From contig JACTAT010000060.1 of NCBI GenBank assembly GCA_014526335.1, positions 5,201,160-5,265,159 on the forward strand: a DNA stretch of 64,000 nucleotides. Direction: 5' to 3'. The notes under the pieces were generated by a model, which was given only the letters and a program-made list of their open reading frames with translations, was not told where the DNA came from and did no database searches. Shown piece by piece: positions 46,701 through 57,766 of this stretch. A program made the position numbers and the translations under genes. The number at the start of each line of letters is the position of its first letter. The stretch's first letter is position 1. Source of the DNA: Chrysaora quinquecirrha. Its lineage: Eukaryota; Cnidaria; Scyphozoa; Semaeostomeae; Pelagiidae.

Positions 46701-47571
46701 AGAACAGAATTTATCGGTAGACAAGGGTGGGTTTTGAAAAACTGGGCGGCACGTCTAGTCATTTGAACAATGAAGTACCCCCCCTGGTATATGGCCTGGT
46801 TTATATCTTAGGACACTCCAATCGTTTGTTGGAGTCGCTTGAGTCATTGATATAAACGAGCCAAAGAAAAGCGACTGCAAACTGCAATTATTTATCAAAC
46901 AGGCTTAAAATGTTTGTAGGCCCTGGTCAACCTTTCAAACATCGTTGGTCCAACGTTTAAATTCGCTTTACAACAAATGTTTTGACCGTTTTGCCACGTC
47001 TAAAATTATTGCTTAACATGCAAAAGTAGCAAAATTTATGGCGTGATGTTTTTGAAAACGTACAGAAACAGTTTTGCTTGACGCAAACAAAAATGTTGGA
47101 CTAGGAATGTTTGTCGACGTGGCCAAATAGCCAAACATTTTACTTGACAAGCAAATCTCAAATGTTGGACCGACAATATTTGATCGTTTGGCAAGGGCCT
47201 TAGCCCTATAATACTAGGCGTAGGCCATCTCAAAATTTATGCTCTTTTCTGAAATCTATTTGAATTTTTGTTTCGTTACTTGCAACGTTTGTTTTGACGA
47301 AAAGTGTTGCGCAACAAACATTTGAACCACTTGCGCTTGCAGCAAAGTCACGCTCTTTGTCAAAAAGAATTTCCGTGTACCGGCAGCCTTACAAATTTCA
47401 ATTAAAAGTTTGATTCTTACAATTTCCAATATTCGAATCAATTGCACATCAAATGTAACAAAAATCACACGTGCTGAATTTTCTTCCATAACTGGATGCA
47501 CATCTTTTCATAACCCTTGAGAATGTCTTTATGGATCTTGGATTCGTAATCACTTTCTTTGTATTTCGTAT
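40728..47571 (-). CDS. Nicotinic acetylcholine receptor-like alpha subunit (Cys-loop channel)
   Basis: Pentameric ligand-gated ion channel subunit. Minus-strand exons: 47571-47421 (YESKIHKDILKGYEK..., first ligand-domain exon, one base short), 45261-45217 (NERSQLIKVYLWVNQ, exactly 45 bp), 44182-44073 (PLLRWNPRDY...APEKVWVPDIVLYN), 43256-42985 (Cys-loop CTIDVSYFPFDDQQC, then LKFGSWAHD), 42019-40728 (rest). The last exon carries vicinal cysteines YQCC, the mark of alpha subunits, then M1, M2 (GERVGLSITVLLAVTVF), M3, a cytoplasmic loop of about 210 residues rich in charge, M4 (FFLILFIITSNTLIFVIFF) and TAG/TGA-free sequence to its stop. Phases fit throughout except the frameshift in the first exon. 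The signal-peptide exon was not found. Glu at -1' predicts cation selectivity. Confidence 0.9.
42061..42166. mobile_element. hAT-type MITE, family 1, copy 4
   Basis: CGAGGGGCATTTTGC at left, TTGCCCATCG at right, flanked by the identical 8-mer AAAATTAT on both sides. Shorter than the others (106 bp). It lies in the receptor's last intron, 42 bp upstream of the M1-M4 exon acceptor. Confidence 0.85.
42421..42984. other. Receptor intron, no other feature
   Basis: Intronic sequence between the Cys-loop exon and the last exon. Apart from the MITE at 42061-42166 I see no element ends or coding signal. Confidence 0.4.
43622..44010. repeat. One and a half GGCCCTGGCCAAA-family copies
   Basis: First copy 43622-43888: AAGGCCCTGACCAAATAATC to TTTGATAGTTTGGCCAGGGC. 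A partial second copy follows to about 44010, ending AATGTTTGATCGTTTTGGCG. It lies in a receptor intron. Confidence 0.75.
44483..44891. mobile_element. Inverted-repeat element with CCTCGTCCCC ends
   Basis: Left CCTCGTCCCCAGGGTG, right GGCCTGGGGACGAGG. Internal inverted blocks include GTCCATATTCGACCCTGGTA with TGGTACCAGGGCCAAAATCG. About 410 bp in a receptor intron. The large duplication begins inside its right end (44871), so only its terminal 21 bp recur at 57767. Confidence 0.65.
46394..46787. mobile_element. hAT-type MITE, family 2
   Basis: Left CCCGGGGGTACTTCCATTGT, right ACAATGAAGTACCCCCCCTG followed by G. The longer inverted repeat includes CTAGACGTGCCGCCCA and its complement. Flanked on both sides by TATATGGC, a perfect 8-bp target duplication. 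The copy in the second half of the duplication is 59295-59689. Confidence 0.85.
46918..47203. repeat. GGCCCTGGCCAAA-family copy
   Basis: TAGGCCCTGGTCAACC at left and TTTGATCGTTTGGCAAGGGC at right, with the internal GACGTGGCCAAATAGCC block. It lies just 3' of receptor exon 2. Duplicated as 59817-60108. Confidence 0.75.
47421..47571 (-). pseudogene. Receptor exon 2, copy 1, with a one-base frameshift
   Basis: The exon has 151 bp instead of the 152 of copy 2. A run of A (TATGAAAAGATG here, TATGAAAAAGATG in copy 2) is one base shorter, so the frame is lost after ILKGYEK. Splice sites are intact. The other differences between the copies are also mostly homopolymer lengths, so a consensus error is as likely as a real mutation. 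Confidence 0.75.
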
Positions 47572-50500
47572 CTGCAAACGAAAATTTGAATCTGTGAAGT
47601 TTCATTCCAAGGCCTGCAAGTGCTTTTTTAATTTCAACTACTCTTAGGTGCCTAATTGCTGGGGGGAGGGGGTTTGGAACTCCAGCCAAGATCTAATTTT
47701 CGGGGAGGGTCGGAATAAACGGGGAGTTCTTTGTCAGAAAACTGCAGAAATGCAGTGCGACTGGCGCTATAGTACATACTTATTACCATGGACATCAATA
47801 GTATTAACCAACAAATAGATTGTAGAAGTGAAGTTTCATACAAAGAAGGTCTCAGTGAAACAAGTTAAATCGTAGACACAAAAATTGATGTAAATCTTAA
47901 TAAGCGGGGGGGGGTCCTGATAAGCGCAAGGGGTTTGAAATTTTTCAGAAAATTAATTAGCGGCGAGGGACGGCAATTAGGCACCTGCAAATTTCGCAAA
48001 CTCTGATTGGCTATAAATACAGTATTTCTATTGGTATGCGTGCAGGTTGTTGCTATGCGATATAAAGTTAAACATTTGCGCAACAATTTCTTCTGGCGAA
48101 AACCACTTTCCTAATATGTCCTTTATGGACATACGTAAAAGACAGAAAAAGGAAGACTTAGAGGCTTCCAATTCAAAACGCCAAAAAGCACTATCTTAAA
48201 AAACGGAAGACTAGAGAAGTTGATTTGGAAGCAATAAATCCTCCCATTTGCCGGAGATTTGCCCGCAAAATTGGCTTTTTCGATCTCTCGGCAGTCATCA
48301 GAAGAAAGGAGAGGCAGAAAAAGGTCTCAATCCACTTTTGAAATGAGAATTGCTGGAATTGAATATAACATTGATTTGTGCTGCAATCGTGACACCCCTT
48401 CTCCTCCGTAACAATGTTGTTTCGAACAAAAATTTTCTTGCTCTACTACCAACATTGCTTTGGGGTAAAAGGGAAGAATTGGAGTTCTGGGAGTAGAAAA
48501 TCAATGGAATAGGCCATATTCCTTGGAAAAAAGCCTTGTTCCAAGTATTTTGTCCTAGATTGTAGATCTTTGCAGACTGACTAGAAATATGTTTTTTATT
48601 TACAAATGACATATTTTCCTCAACTTCTAAATATTTAATTGCTTATTCATATCTCTGTTCAAACATTATGTCTACTTTAAAATAGTAATTTTTTGAACCC
48701 ACCTAAAACCATTGACGGCTTGACTGAAGATGCGTAAATACAATTTATCATGATTAATATTTTCATAACGTTCACCATCATTCTTCTTTTAAGCCTCCTA
48801 AAACTGAAATAAATAGCCATATTTTTCATTTCATTTACTCAAATTGCACATAACGCAGTTACATACAATGTTAAAATAAAAAAGTAAAAAGTGCACACAT
48901 AAAAAATAGGAAATAAAATGTAAGCAGAACAGCGCATCGCAAGAGAAACGAATGAAAACTATGATTAACGAATATAATTAATTGCAGAATTATGGTCAGT
49001 GAAATCTGATTGATCATTACGTTATTGTGTGGAAGATGTGCAGGTGATGGTAATAATGGGGTAGTTAATAATAATCATCATCATAGTTAAATGATGATTA
49101 AATTAAAATGATAATAATAATAAGTCATAATGGGGGTAAAGAGAATAAGGCGATAGAAAGACAGAGAGCCAAGACAAGTGAAGAGGCAGAGATAAGATAA
49201 GCTAGCGGTCAGTGGTCCTGTGGTCATGAGTCTGTGAGGTGCAAGAGTCTTAGCTACGTCAATGAAATAGGAGTGATAGCTAGGCCATTTTTTACGTATA
49301 AGACCTAAACACAACTAGAGCAAAGTAATAGGCAAGCCCCCAGACCGCCAATATTCCTCGCTCGCTTTGCTCGCTCGTCCACCCACTTTTTAGCGGCTGG
49401 TGTGGCCCCTGATTCACACAAGCATTTCTGCTTGTACTCTCATGTTTTCCAAGAAACTTTTGTCCACTAGTAGGTTCTAGGTTTTGGCTCTTTAAGATAT
49501 TTTCAAGAGTTTCTTAGCTTCCAACCCAAAATGAAACTTTTCTAATTCACCATTTGAATTCACTTTTTTGACCCTTGGACGATTGCCTATTGTACCATTT
49601 TTTTTTATAATAAACGAGTTGAAAAGGATAGCATGACAAGAAGCGTCAAGGTCGGGGTTCGAGCCAAATCGACGATCGGCAACGGTAGCATCACAGCCAA
49701 GGTCGAGATCTCGATTAGTTAACTTACTACTGAGATCCTAGGTACTACTGGCGCTAAATACACCAATTCACTGTCAGGGTATTTTTAACGTGCAGTTGTA
49801 CACAAAATGTGCAGTTCTAAAAATTTTTTGTCAGTTCTAGATACATCTTGCAGAAATTGGCATAAAAACATAATTCACATTATTTTAACGCAGTGACTAT
49901 TTGACCGGCAGCCGGTCAGGCCTAAGTGAAAACTAAATGACCGGCAGTCTATATTACGCATGCTACTGTATACTACTATACTACTGTACTACTATACTAC
50001 TGTGTTGCCCTATACCAATTAATCAACGGTATATTTTTGCTTTAGTCGGCAAACTGGCTTTGTCTCATAGTTAGATTTAGCATATTCTGATTACGAAATG
50101 ACCACCAGAGCAATCCCAGACCCATAAAATGCAAAATTTTCTTGGATTGCATGACCCATACCCCCTACTTGAGTGCATTGAGTTATATTTACGTCAACCT
50201 TTGTAAATTTTACTTTCTGCACCTATTAGTGTGCATTTCTAAATTTTTCTTAAAGAACACCCTCTTCACCGTCAACTTCATCTTATTAGAGAAAAGGTTT
50301 AAAATGAGTTCATAGAGATTTGAAATTAATTATTTGAAAAACAGTAAATCTTACTTAAGTGTTATTTCCTCTGTGCCAGATCCCAGTAGCAGAATTTGCT
50401 TCAATGATATATGTTCCAAATACTATCTATAGAATTTGTTGCAAACTCAGGCAGCTTTTCAAATAATTAAATTTTCCACAAGATTTCAACCATGAAAAAT

Positions 50501-51095
50501 TAAAGCTCTGTAATTTTGAGAAATCCGCTTGGTTTGAGGTCTTAAAAGAAATGCTGCTTTTTACACCTCAAGACTAACAAGGCGTCCAAATATACGCTAG
50601 AGGCAACAGATTTTGCTCTTCGTTTAATTAAAGGTGGTAAAGTCATGTGAACAAGGCTGCTGGCGCGAGAGATAAAGCAAAAGCCAGTACTTATCACTTA
50701 TCAGCAAGGAAATGTCAAAAGATGCGCTATGCGTTTGTGAGCGAAAGCAGGCGACAAGTAAAGAAACACTTATGCCACGAGCAAACAAAGAATCTGGGAA
50801 TTAGTTATTTTCCCGCGTTTTGACATTTGACGTTCTAACGACATCGTCATCTTTGTTGTTTTATGCTCCGATGAAAAGGCCGAAGTTTTGCGTTGTTTTC
50901 GGAGCCGCAACAGCGAATTTCGCTGCAAAACGATGCATAACAGGCTAGAAAGTGCGATTAATGTTGTATTTCACCATTTTTGTTGGACCTATAACTGCGA
51001 ACGAAAACCGCGGGCTCAAGCTCATCCAGGTTTCAAGCCGAATACTTAGGCTCTAGACTTATTACCATCCTCCCACGCTTCTGGAAACAGCTTCT
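47572..51095. other. Receptor 5' region (duplicated), first exon not identified
   Basis: Should contain the signal-peptide exon and promoter. A hydrophobic ATG frame at 47843-47787 (minus) ends at a GTAATA site in phase 0, but exon 2 needs phase 1, so I did not accept it. Also present are a GGGTTCGAGCC-type repeat at 49655-49785 and CTCGCTCGCTTTGCTCGCTC at about 49357. Confidence 0.45.
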
Positions 51096-52033
51096 AACAA
51101 CCACAACAACATACTGCTGTTTCTTCAGAGTGGAAACCTCAGTGTACCATGAAGCAAACAGCAACCCGTTGTTGTGGTTGTTCGGGTAATTGTTGGTTGT
51201 TGTTTGTGAATATTACCACTCGTGTAATAAGCTTACTTAGGCTCCATACGCTGGTCGATATGTAGGCGTCGTTACCCTTTAATGCAAAATAAAAAAATTA
51301 TTAGCAAAACGCTTTGGTACCTTCTTGACTTAGACGGTGTTCTTATATTCGGTCGCGTCGTGTTGCTAAAACAACCTAGAATCGCTTGTGCTAGAAGCTG
51401 GGCCAAATAGTCCTTTACAATAATCCTTAAGCTGTTGAATCACTCTGAAAGCTGCACACATTCTACTGAAGAACTTCAATTTGAAGGCTTTTCCAGATTT
51501 CAATCGGTCAATTTCCTTGCTTTTTGCCGGTTACTGCCTGTCTAAATTACCTTTTTCTCTTTTCCAGTAGCTGCACAGGCATAATGAACGCTGCAATGGG
51601 TATCGGAAATAGGCATCACTGCCCGTTGGAGCTTTTGAAGCATACTACTGTAGGCCCCCGGTAGGAAAGGATGCATGGCAAGGGTGCAAGTTTAGCAAGG
51701 TAAGGGAGTTAGGGTTTGAAAGGTAAGTTTGATGTAAATAACATAATATTAACTGGCCTAATGTTGATTAGCTAGTAATGAACTATACGAACTACGAACT
51801 ACGAAGCTGCTGAGCCATTGCAAGGAAGAATGGATCTGCGACGGAAAATGACGGTAGGTAACACTTAATTTGTTTTTGCTTTTGGTGCATTATAAAAACT
51901 GACATGTGGTTTTTGAATCAAAGGAACTCGAGTATTTGTTAGCTCATGCCGCTCAAGCATGTGCCCAACTTCATTGTGCCCAATCCCCTGTTTCATAATT
52001 GTGTAGTAGCTACATCTTAGAATATTGAGTGAT
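51096..52033. other. No gene seen
   Basis: Contains GTTGTTGTGGTTGTT-type simple repeats near 51165-51215. No supported exon or element ends. Confidence 0.4.
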
Positions 52034-52575
52034 CACGCTAGCGAATCTATAATCACTACTGTGGTGGATAATCACTACTGTGGTGGTACTATTTGCGTAC
52101 TGTGGTGGTAGTTTCTGCGTACTGTGGTGGATAATCACTACTTGTGGCGGGTTACTATGCTTGCGGTGGTGGCAGTTTTGGCGTACTATGGTGGATAATC
52201 ACTACTTATGGTGGGTTACTATGCTTGCGGTGGTGGCAGTTTTGGCGTACTGTGGTGGATTTTGTGGTTTTTTCTTGCTTGATCTATAGAGCTTTGCTAT
52301 GATTTCGTATTCACCAAATAAAGCATTATAACCCACCACAAGTAGTGATTATCCACCACAGTACGCAAAACTACCACCACAGTACGCAAATAGTGCCACC
52401 ACAGTAGGGATTATCCACCACAGTACTCCAAAACTGCCACCACCGCAAGCATAATAACCAATCACAAGTAGTGATTATCCACCACAGTACGCAGAAACTA
52501 CCACCACAGTACGCAAATAGTACCACCACAGTAGTGATTATCCACCACAGTAGTGATTATAGATTCGCTAGCGTG
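52034..52575. mobile_element. Foldback element, copy 2
   Basis: Starts CACGCTAGCGAATCTATAAT and ends ATTATAGATTCGCTAGCGTG, a perfect inverted pair that continues inward. The left arm is made of ACTGTGGTGGATAATCACTA-type repeats, and the right arm of their complement with a short centre near 52275-52330. Flanked by GTGAT on both sides (5-bp target duplication). 542 bp, no coding capacity. Confidence 0.88.
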
Positions 52576-53768
52576 GTGATTAACAAAGAACTATGGAATA
52601 GGGCATCGGCATATTCGATAGGAAATGGATTCTTTTCTACTTCTGGACTATTTAGAAGTGACGTATATAGTAGTATAGTTTTAACAATTTGTACACAGGA
52701 CACAGCTGAAGCAATACTGCGTAATAAGAAATTCTTTTTTACTAGAGATATACAATTACCGAAATAAATGTCGACCATTTGTTTAATTCATTTCATACTT
52801 ATCCCCATTTTTATTGAATAAATGTAGAAAACTGAATATTCTATAGTTTCATTAAATAATGTATATATTGGTGTAAGTTATATTTGCCTTTTGTGTTTTG
52901 TAGCTTTGTTTACACAAAACTTCTTACTTCTACTGTTTTTGATTTGATTGTACAGTACACGATTTTTTTATAAGAGACCTCTTTATAAGGAACCTACATG
53001 TTGAAGGTCGAAAATTTTAAGAACTTGTACTACTAAAGATAAAATCGCTAAGGAACTTTTCAATGTTGAATATTTTTATCATTGTAAACAAGAGTTAGAA
53101 ATCCGGTTCCATACATTTGCAGTTAAAACTCACATAAATTGTATGTTACGCATCTATCAATTTTTCCCATGATTAGTTTCCAGTTTTGCTCACATACAAA
53201 TGTCTCTTTATAATACTCATGACACTAAATATGGAACTATTAAGGAACTATTAAGAAACCTTTGTTACTTAAATTTAATCAAAAGAGGTCCATAAATAAG
53301 TAACGATTGGAACTATACCTTCAGCTAGGTTTTTTATAAAATAAAGAGTGGGTATACCCTGTAGGCCCTCTTTCCTCATCAAATGATTTCCCCGTCATGG
53401 ATGTAGGGATAGGGGGGCATGTCAGATCGAGCTTCCTTGGAAGATTTAGGCAACCCTTCACGATGCTAACAAGGTGTATTGACTTTTAAGAGTGAATAAA
53501 AGAAAGTGTTCAGATAATGATAGACTGGTTTTTGATAGGATTAAAGTTTAAAAGCAGAACACTGCGCCGCTTAATATTGATGGGTCAATAGCCTCTTCTC
53601 CCTTCTTTGTTCTGTCAGTCTCGATTAACCCGCTGATCTTCCATCTGAGCTTCCTATTGAAACTCTGTTACCAAGGGTAACCCACGATAACCAAAGACCT
53701 AAAGGCAATTTTTCGCTCAAAGTGTGTCTCAATTTTGTTTCACATTTCCTCGACTGCGTACAATACGG
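52576..53768. other. Unassigned, with ATAAGAGACC-type repeats
   Basis: Between 52955 and 53300 are TTTTTTTATAAGAGACCTCT, CTTTATAAGGAACCT and, inverted, AAAGAGGTCCATAAATAAG, probably a decayed poly-T-ended element. No exon supported. Confidence 0.35.
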
Positions 53769-53945
53769 TGAGGGTCATAGGGAGGTCAAAAACCGTAAAA
53801 CCACAAATTTGTTAGCCAAAACCGTACTAGCGTACATGTTTTTCCTTAAAACCGTAAAACCGCAACGAAATCGCCAATTCAAAACCGTAAAAGCGCTCCA
53901 ATAATGTTGAAAAACCGCAAACCGTCATGCCCAATGACCCTCTCA
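53769..53945. mobile_element. Small MITE with TGAGGGTCAT ends
   Basis: Left TGAGGGTCATAGGG, right CCCAATGACCCTCTCA, with TACGG on both outer sides. The inside repeats AAAACCGTAAAACC five times. 177 bp. Confidence 0.65.
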
Positions 53946-54236
53946 TACGGGGATGTTGAGCTAAGCCACTACTCTGAAGATATCTAAGACCTCAAAAGTG
54001 AGCCGGTCAAGATACTGACGACCCCAAGCGCAGAGAATGATGGCGTCTTGAGGGCTGAGGCTCAATTTTATGATCGCTGCTTCTTCTGTTTGTCAGATGT
54101 ATGCAGCTGTTTTTTTTTTAATCATTTTAAAAAACAACACATGTTCATGTAAAACGCATTTTTGCCAGCTGGATGGAGGGCTGATGAAAAACAAATGAAA
54201 AAGACGACAAACAGTTGTAAATCTTCATTTAGGAAG

Positions 54237-55893
54237 ATGATTTGGACGAGTAGATTTCTTGAAACGAGCCTTGTCGCTTATTTGCTTTGCGTTTCGTTAG
54301 CGATTAGCCAAACATGTAACAGAATTGCAAGAGTGGTTCGAGAACCACTGGTGAATGCGAAATTGGAAGCAACCAAGATCAAGGTTCTTAAAACCTGGAG
54401 CGATGCTGACTGCATCCATAGATGCTTTCGGATAAGTGGCTGCAATGGAGTCAATACTAAAGTCGAAAGGGATAATTCTGTCATATGCGAAATTTCGTCG
54501 TTTCAATCAGAAAATTATGAGAAAAGGTCATCGCTAAAATGGATGGAAATTTTATAATTTAAAAGTAAGTTATTTGCAGAAAGTATTTTCTTTATAAAAG
54601 CACTTCGAAATATCGCTCTTGCCACAAAAAATAATGCTTACAGAAAATAATGTGTACTGTGAACTAGAGCCTAAGAATTAGGAAAACTCGTTGTTTGACC
54701 ACCTGAACTCATACAATTACTGTGTCCATTCAAAGAAGGTAATTGTGTGTACTTCAGTCTGTCAACAGTTATAATTGAATAGTAGTTTAAATTACAATAG
54801 TATACGACAGTTAACAATAGTCTCCAAACAATTTACGATAGTTAACGGTAGTTTACTTTAGTTTACTCAAGTTAACTTTAGTTTACAATCGTTTAGTGTG
54901 CATATATTGCAGAAAATTACAGTAGAAATTTCTGTATTTTTAGCAACCATCAATTTGTGATCAGAGTGGACAGCAACTTTGTCGAGGTACACAACGTTGC
55001 ATTGATGATGCCGTTCAACCTCAAGGATATCGTTGCGTCGGTGAGTTGTTCATAAGACAGATGGCACATATTTTATTCTTGCAGTTTTGCTTTTGTTAGT
55101 AAATAAAGCTTGTATTTTGTACAGTAGAACAGTGAAATCCAATTCAGCTAACTTTTATTTCAAAAGGAGCCCCGAATATCCCACACCCCTTGCAATATTT
55201 CCAAACATATTCCTTATCATCCCTTTCTCTTGAAGTATCTCTGCCCAGTGAGGGGGGGGGGGGATGTGCGCAAGGTTCGATGATTTAGGATTTAGCTGGT
55301 TAACAGTTTTGAAGATCTCAATACAGAAAGTTAGTGTGAATGTGGTTAGTGTGCCACTACTGTAAAGAGGAGCATTAAACAAACATAAAATTAAAATTAC
55401 TATATATAACTGAGATTTGCGTTTTATTACTTAATATCCAGACTTGGAAAATATCGCTTACAAGAAAACAACAAAACAGTCCAGTAACTTCTCAACATAT
55501 GACACAAGTTCAAAAGCAGTTGATGGAAACAAGAATCCCAACTACTATGCTGGCTCATGCAGTCATACTTCAGGAGGAGCAAACACAACCCTCCCTTGGT
55601 GGCGAGTAGACTTCGGCAAACAAGCTGTTGTATCTTCAGTAAAAATCACAAACAGAGTAGATTGTTGCAGCGAAAGGCTTGGTGATTTCGATATTCTGGT
55701 TGGAAATGAAGCTAATGGTGGAGATGGTAACAATGCTTGTCAAGAGAATCAGTCGATGACGAATATCGTAACGAAGAGTTTTCAATGCCCAAACATGCTG
55801 ATTGGAAGATACCTCTTCATACGCAGCAAACTTAACCCTGCTCTTACTTTATGTGAAGTCGAAGTTTATGGGACTTATTATAAAGATTGTTAA
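54237..55893 (+). CDS. Secreted PAN/EGF/F5-8C (fucolectin-type) protein, with a stop between modules
   Basis: Three exons. Exon 1, from ATG 54237: signal peptide (SLVAYLLCVSLAIS) and a PAN/apple-like module with cysteines at TC, DCIHRC, SGC and ICE. Exon 2, 54944-55040: EGF-like, with ICDQ, LCRG, RCID and RC. Exon 3, 55442-55893: F5/8-type C, fucolectin subtype, with NIAYKK, AVDGN, SCSHT, WWRVDFG, NRVDCCSERL and LCEVEVYG. The His and two Arg positions used for fucose in this fold, and the CC pair, are present. EGF and F5-8C join in phase. Exon 1 reaches TAA at 54555, before the only strong donor (AAAAGTAAGT), so as read it would make a short PAN protein. Either a point mutation, a separate transcript or an error. 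It lies in the single-copy part of the duplication unit. Confidence 0.75.
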
Positions 55894-55953
55894 GTGGGCC
55901 AGTGATAAGAGAGCTACCTACTTTCTTAAAAAAAGAAACAATGATTCCTTTTG

Positions 55954-56292
55954 CCCAGGGCGGTACTCATTAACTTTCAATACGGGGGGTCCATGCCAAT
56001 ATTTGTGGTAAAAAATCTTAAGCTTATTCAATATTTAGGGTCTGTGAATTATAACATGGACAAAAATTCAATATTTGGGTGCGATCATTACAATCACCCA
56101 TCCAACTGCCAAGAGCTGATAAATTGTAAATTGTCACGAAACTGATGGCTTAACCCGAGAAAACATTTTAGGTGTCCAAAAATAGAAAGCAATATTTGGG
56201 GTCTCCAAAACATTAAACTCAATATTGGGGGTCTGCAAGGGAATAGTGGCATGGACCCCCCCGTATTGAAAGTTAATGAGTACTCCCCTGGG
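55954..56292. mobile_element. hAT-type MITE, family 2 relative
   Basis: Left CCCAGGGCGGTACTCATTAA, right TTAATGAGTACTCCCCTGGG. The inverted repeat continues through CTTTCAATACGGGGGG to GGTCCATGCCA. Both sides carry TCCTTTTG, a perfect 8-bp target duplication. 339 bp. The CCCAGGG-GTACT start resembles 46394-46787. Confidence 0.9.
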
Positions 56293-56566
56293 TCCTTTTG
56301 CACTCGTTTTTTTGAGCACATCTATTTCATCTTGAGCATATTCACATAGACAATAATAATAATCTATTTGTTTAAAGTTGGCTTCTACATGAAAATAGCT
56401 AGGAGCTACTCAAGGCCAAAGTGACAATAATTTAGAAAAATATAATACTCCATCAATCATTCGAATGATCACTGCAACTGGAATTGCAACTTCTATCTTC
56501 CATATGCTCGCAAGAAGTTTTAGAAACAACATTCTGACTAGATAGCTATACCTGAGAAAGAGGTTA

Positions 56567-56917
56567 CACACTTTTTTTTATAAGAATACAGTCTATAAGA
56601 ATATTCAGGCTCAAAATTGCTGAAATTTAAGAATTATTTAAGAATAATCTGAGGCCCAAGCTTGACGAGGTTCATTTTTATTTCTCTGCGTTTTTACACC
56701 GTACAATATGTCAAGCTACTGTATTTGTTTTGAAATGAAGTTTTGAATATAAAATAACAAATGTCAAAGATTTGACTTATTTCTCTGGATCTTCAGGCCA
56801 ATTTACAACATTGATGATTAAGAATAATTTAAGAATATTTTCAGGCTCAAAATCGAATAAGCTTAAGAATAATCGAGGCTCAGCAAAAATAAAAATTTCT
56901 TATAAAAAAAAAGTGTG
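56567..56917. mobile_element. Mariner-type MITE with poly-T ends, second copy
   Basis: Left CACACTTTTTTTTATAAGAA, right TTCTTATAAAAAAAAAGTGTG, each bordered by TA. The internal text repeats TTAAGAATAATTTAAGAAT. 351 bp. Same end structure as 16340-16729 (CAC, poly-T, ATAAG). Confidence 0.82.
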
Positions 56918-57766
56918 TACAAGAATCAAAAGAAATTCAACTGTTTAATTCAATCCCTCTTCTGCAGGAAATGGAGTGATCTTTCGATGGGGTTAATTGC
57001 AAATATGATGTGATTCATAGATTTTCCCAAGAAGAACTTGCAGTGCAAATTTAATATTGATTACACTAAAATTCAAATTTGCTTGGGGTGGAATAAGCTA
57101 AGGCTACGATATTAATTTAGCATCCAATTAGCGAAGAGGGTTTAAAAAATCATTATTTCGAAGAAAAGGACTGGCAACAGGCTGTCCGCCGGATCGAAGA
57201 TGCTTGTGTCGTAGAAAGTTGATAAAATAATGAATTTTCAGGAACAACACAAAACGGTAGATGAGACACAAAAAAGAAACATTTAAATATGCATAATTAT
57301 TGTGCAAATATTTTGCCCTTGCATTCAGGGCTTCTTCAGAGCTAAATTGATGGATGGTGATTTTAATTTGAATTTGGCAGAATGTGACGTGATTGGATGG
57401 TAGGGTGTAATTATGTGTAAAATTGGCAGGTGATGATGTGATGGGATAGGATAGTGAAAGTAGAATACAGGGGGCAGTCTGTAAACCACGAAATCACGAA
57501 ATGACGAAATGAAATGACGAAATGGCGAGATGACATGAAAATAAAGCAAAACAGTGCGCTATATGTATATGTATTTAAACTACAGTAAAACCATTAATTG
57601 CCAAACCATTGACATGACAGGGACTGGGCTAGAGGGTGCGTCGGTTCCAAACAGGGAATAACTTGTCACCATCTAGCAAACTGGGTAACCCAAATTTACT
57701 TAGTAAGACGAGCTCTTTTAGATAGAGTGCTCAGTTTTCAAAAATAAAGGAATTTCATTATATTTT
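56918..57766. other. No gene seen; left flank of duplication copy 2
   Basis: Contains a short GAAATGACGAAATG tandem near 57489-57535. It ends in ...ATTATATTTT directly at the copy-2 breakpoint. No element end on the left side of the junction. Confidence 0.45.

Larger units (their letters stand above)
44871..51095. repeat. Tandem duplication, copy 1
   Basis: Matches 57767-64000 base for base over more than 6.2 kb. The offset is 12896 at the start and 12905 at the window end. Most differences I noticed are homopolymer lengths, with a few substitutions. It contains receptor exons 2 and 3, their upstream region and several MITEs. The true right limit is unknown because copy 2 runs out of the window. 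Confidence 0.97.

Noticed and set aside
47653..47843. Receptor signal-peptide exon (SLLQSICWLILLMSM)
   Set aside because: Hydrophobic and well placed, but its only plausible donor leaves phase 0 while exon 2 requires phase 1.
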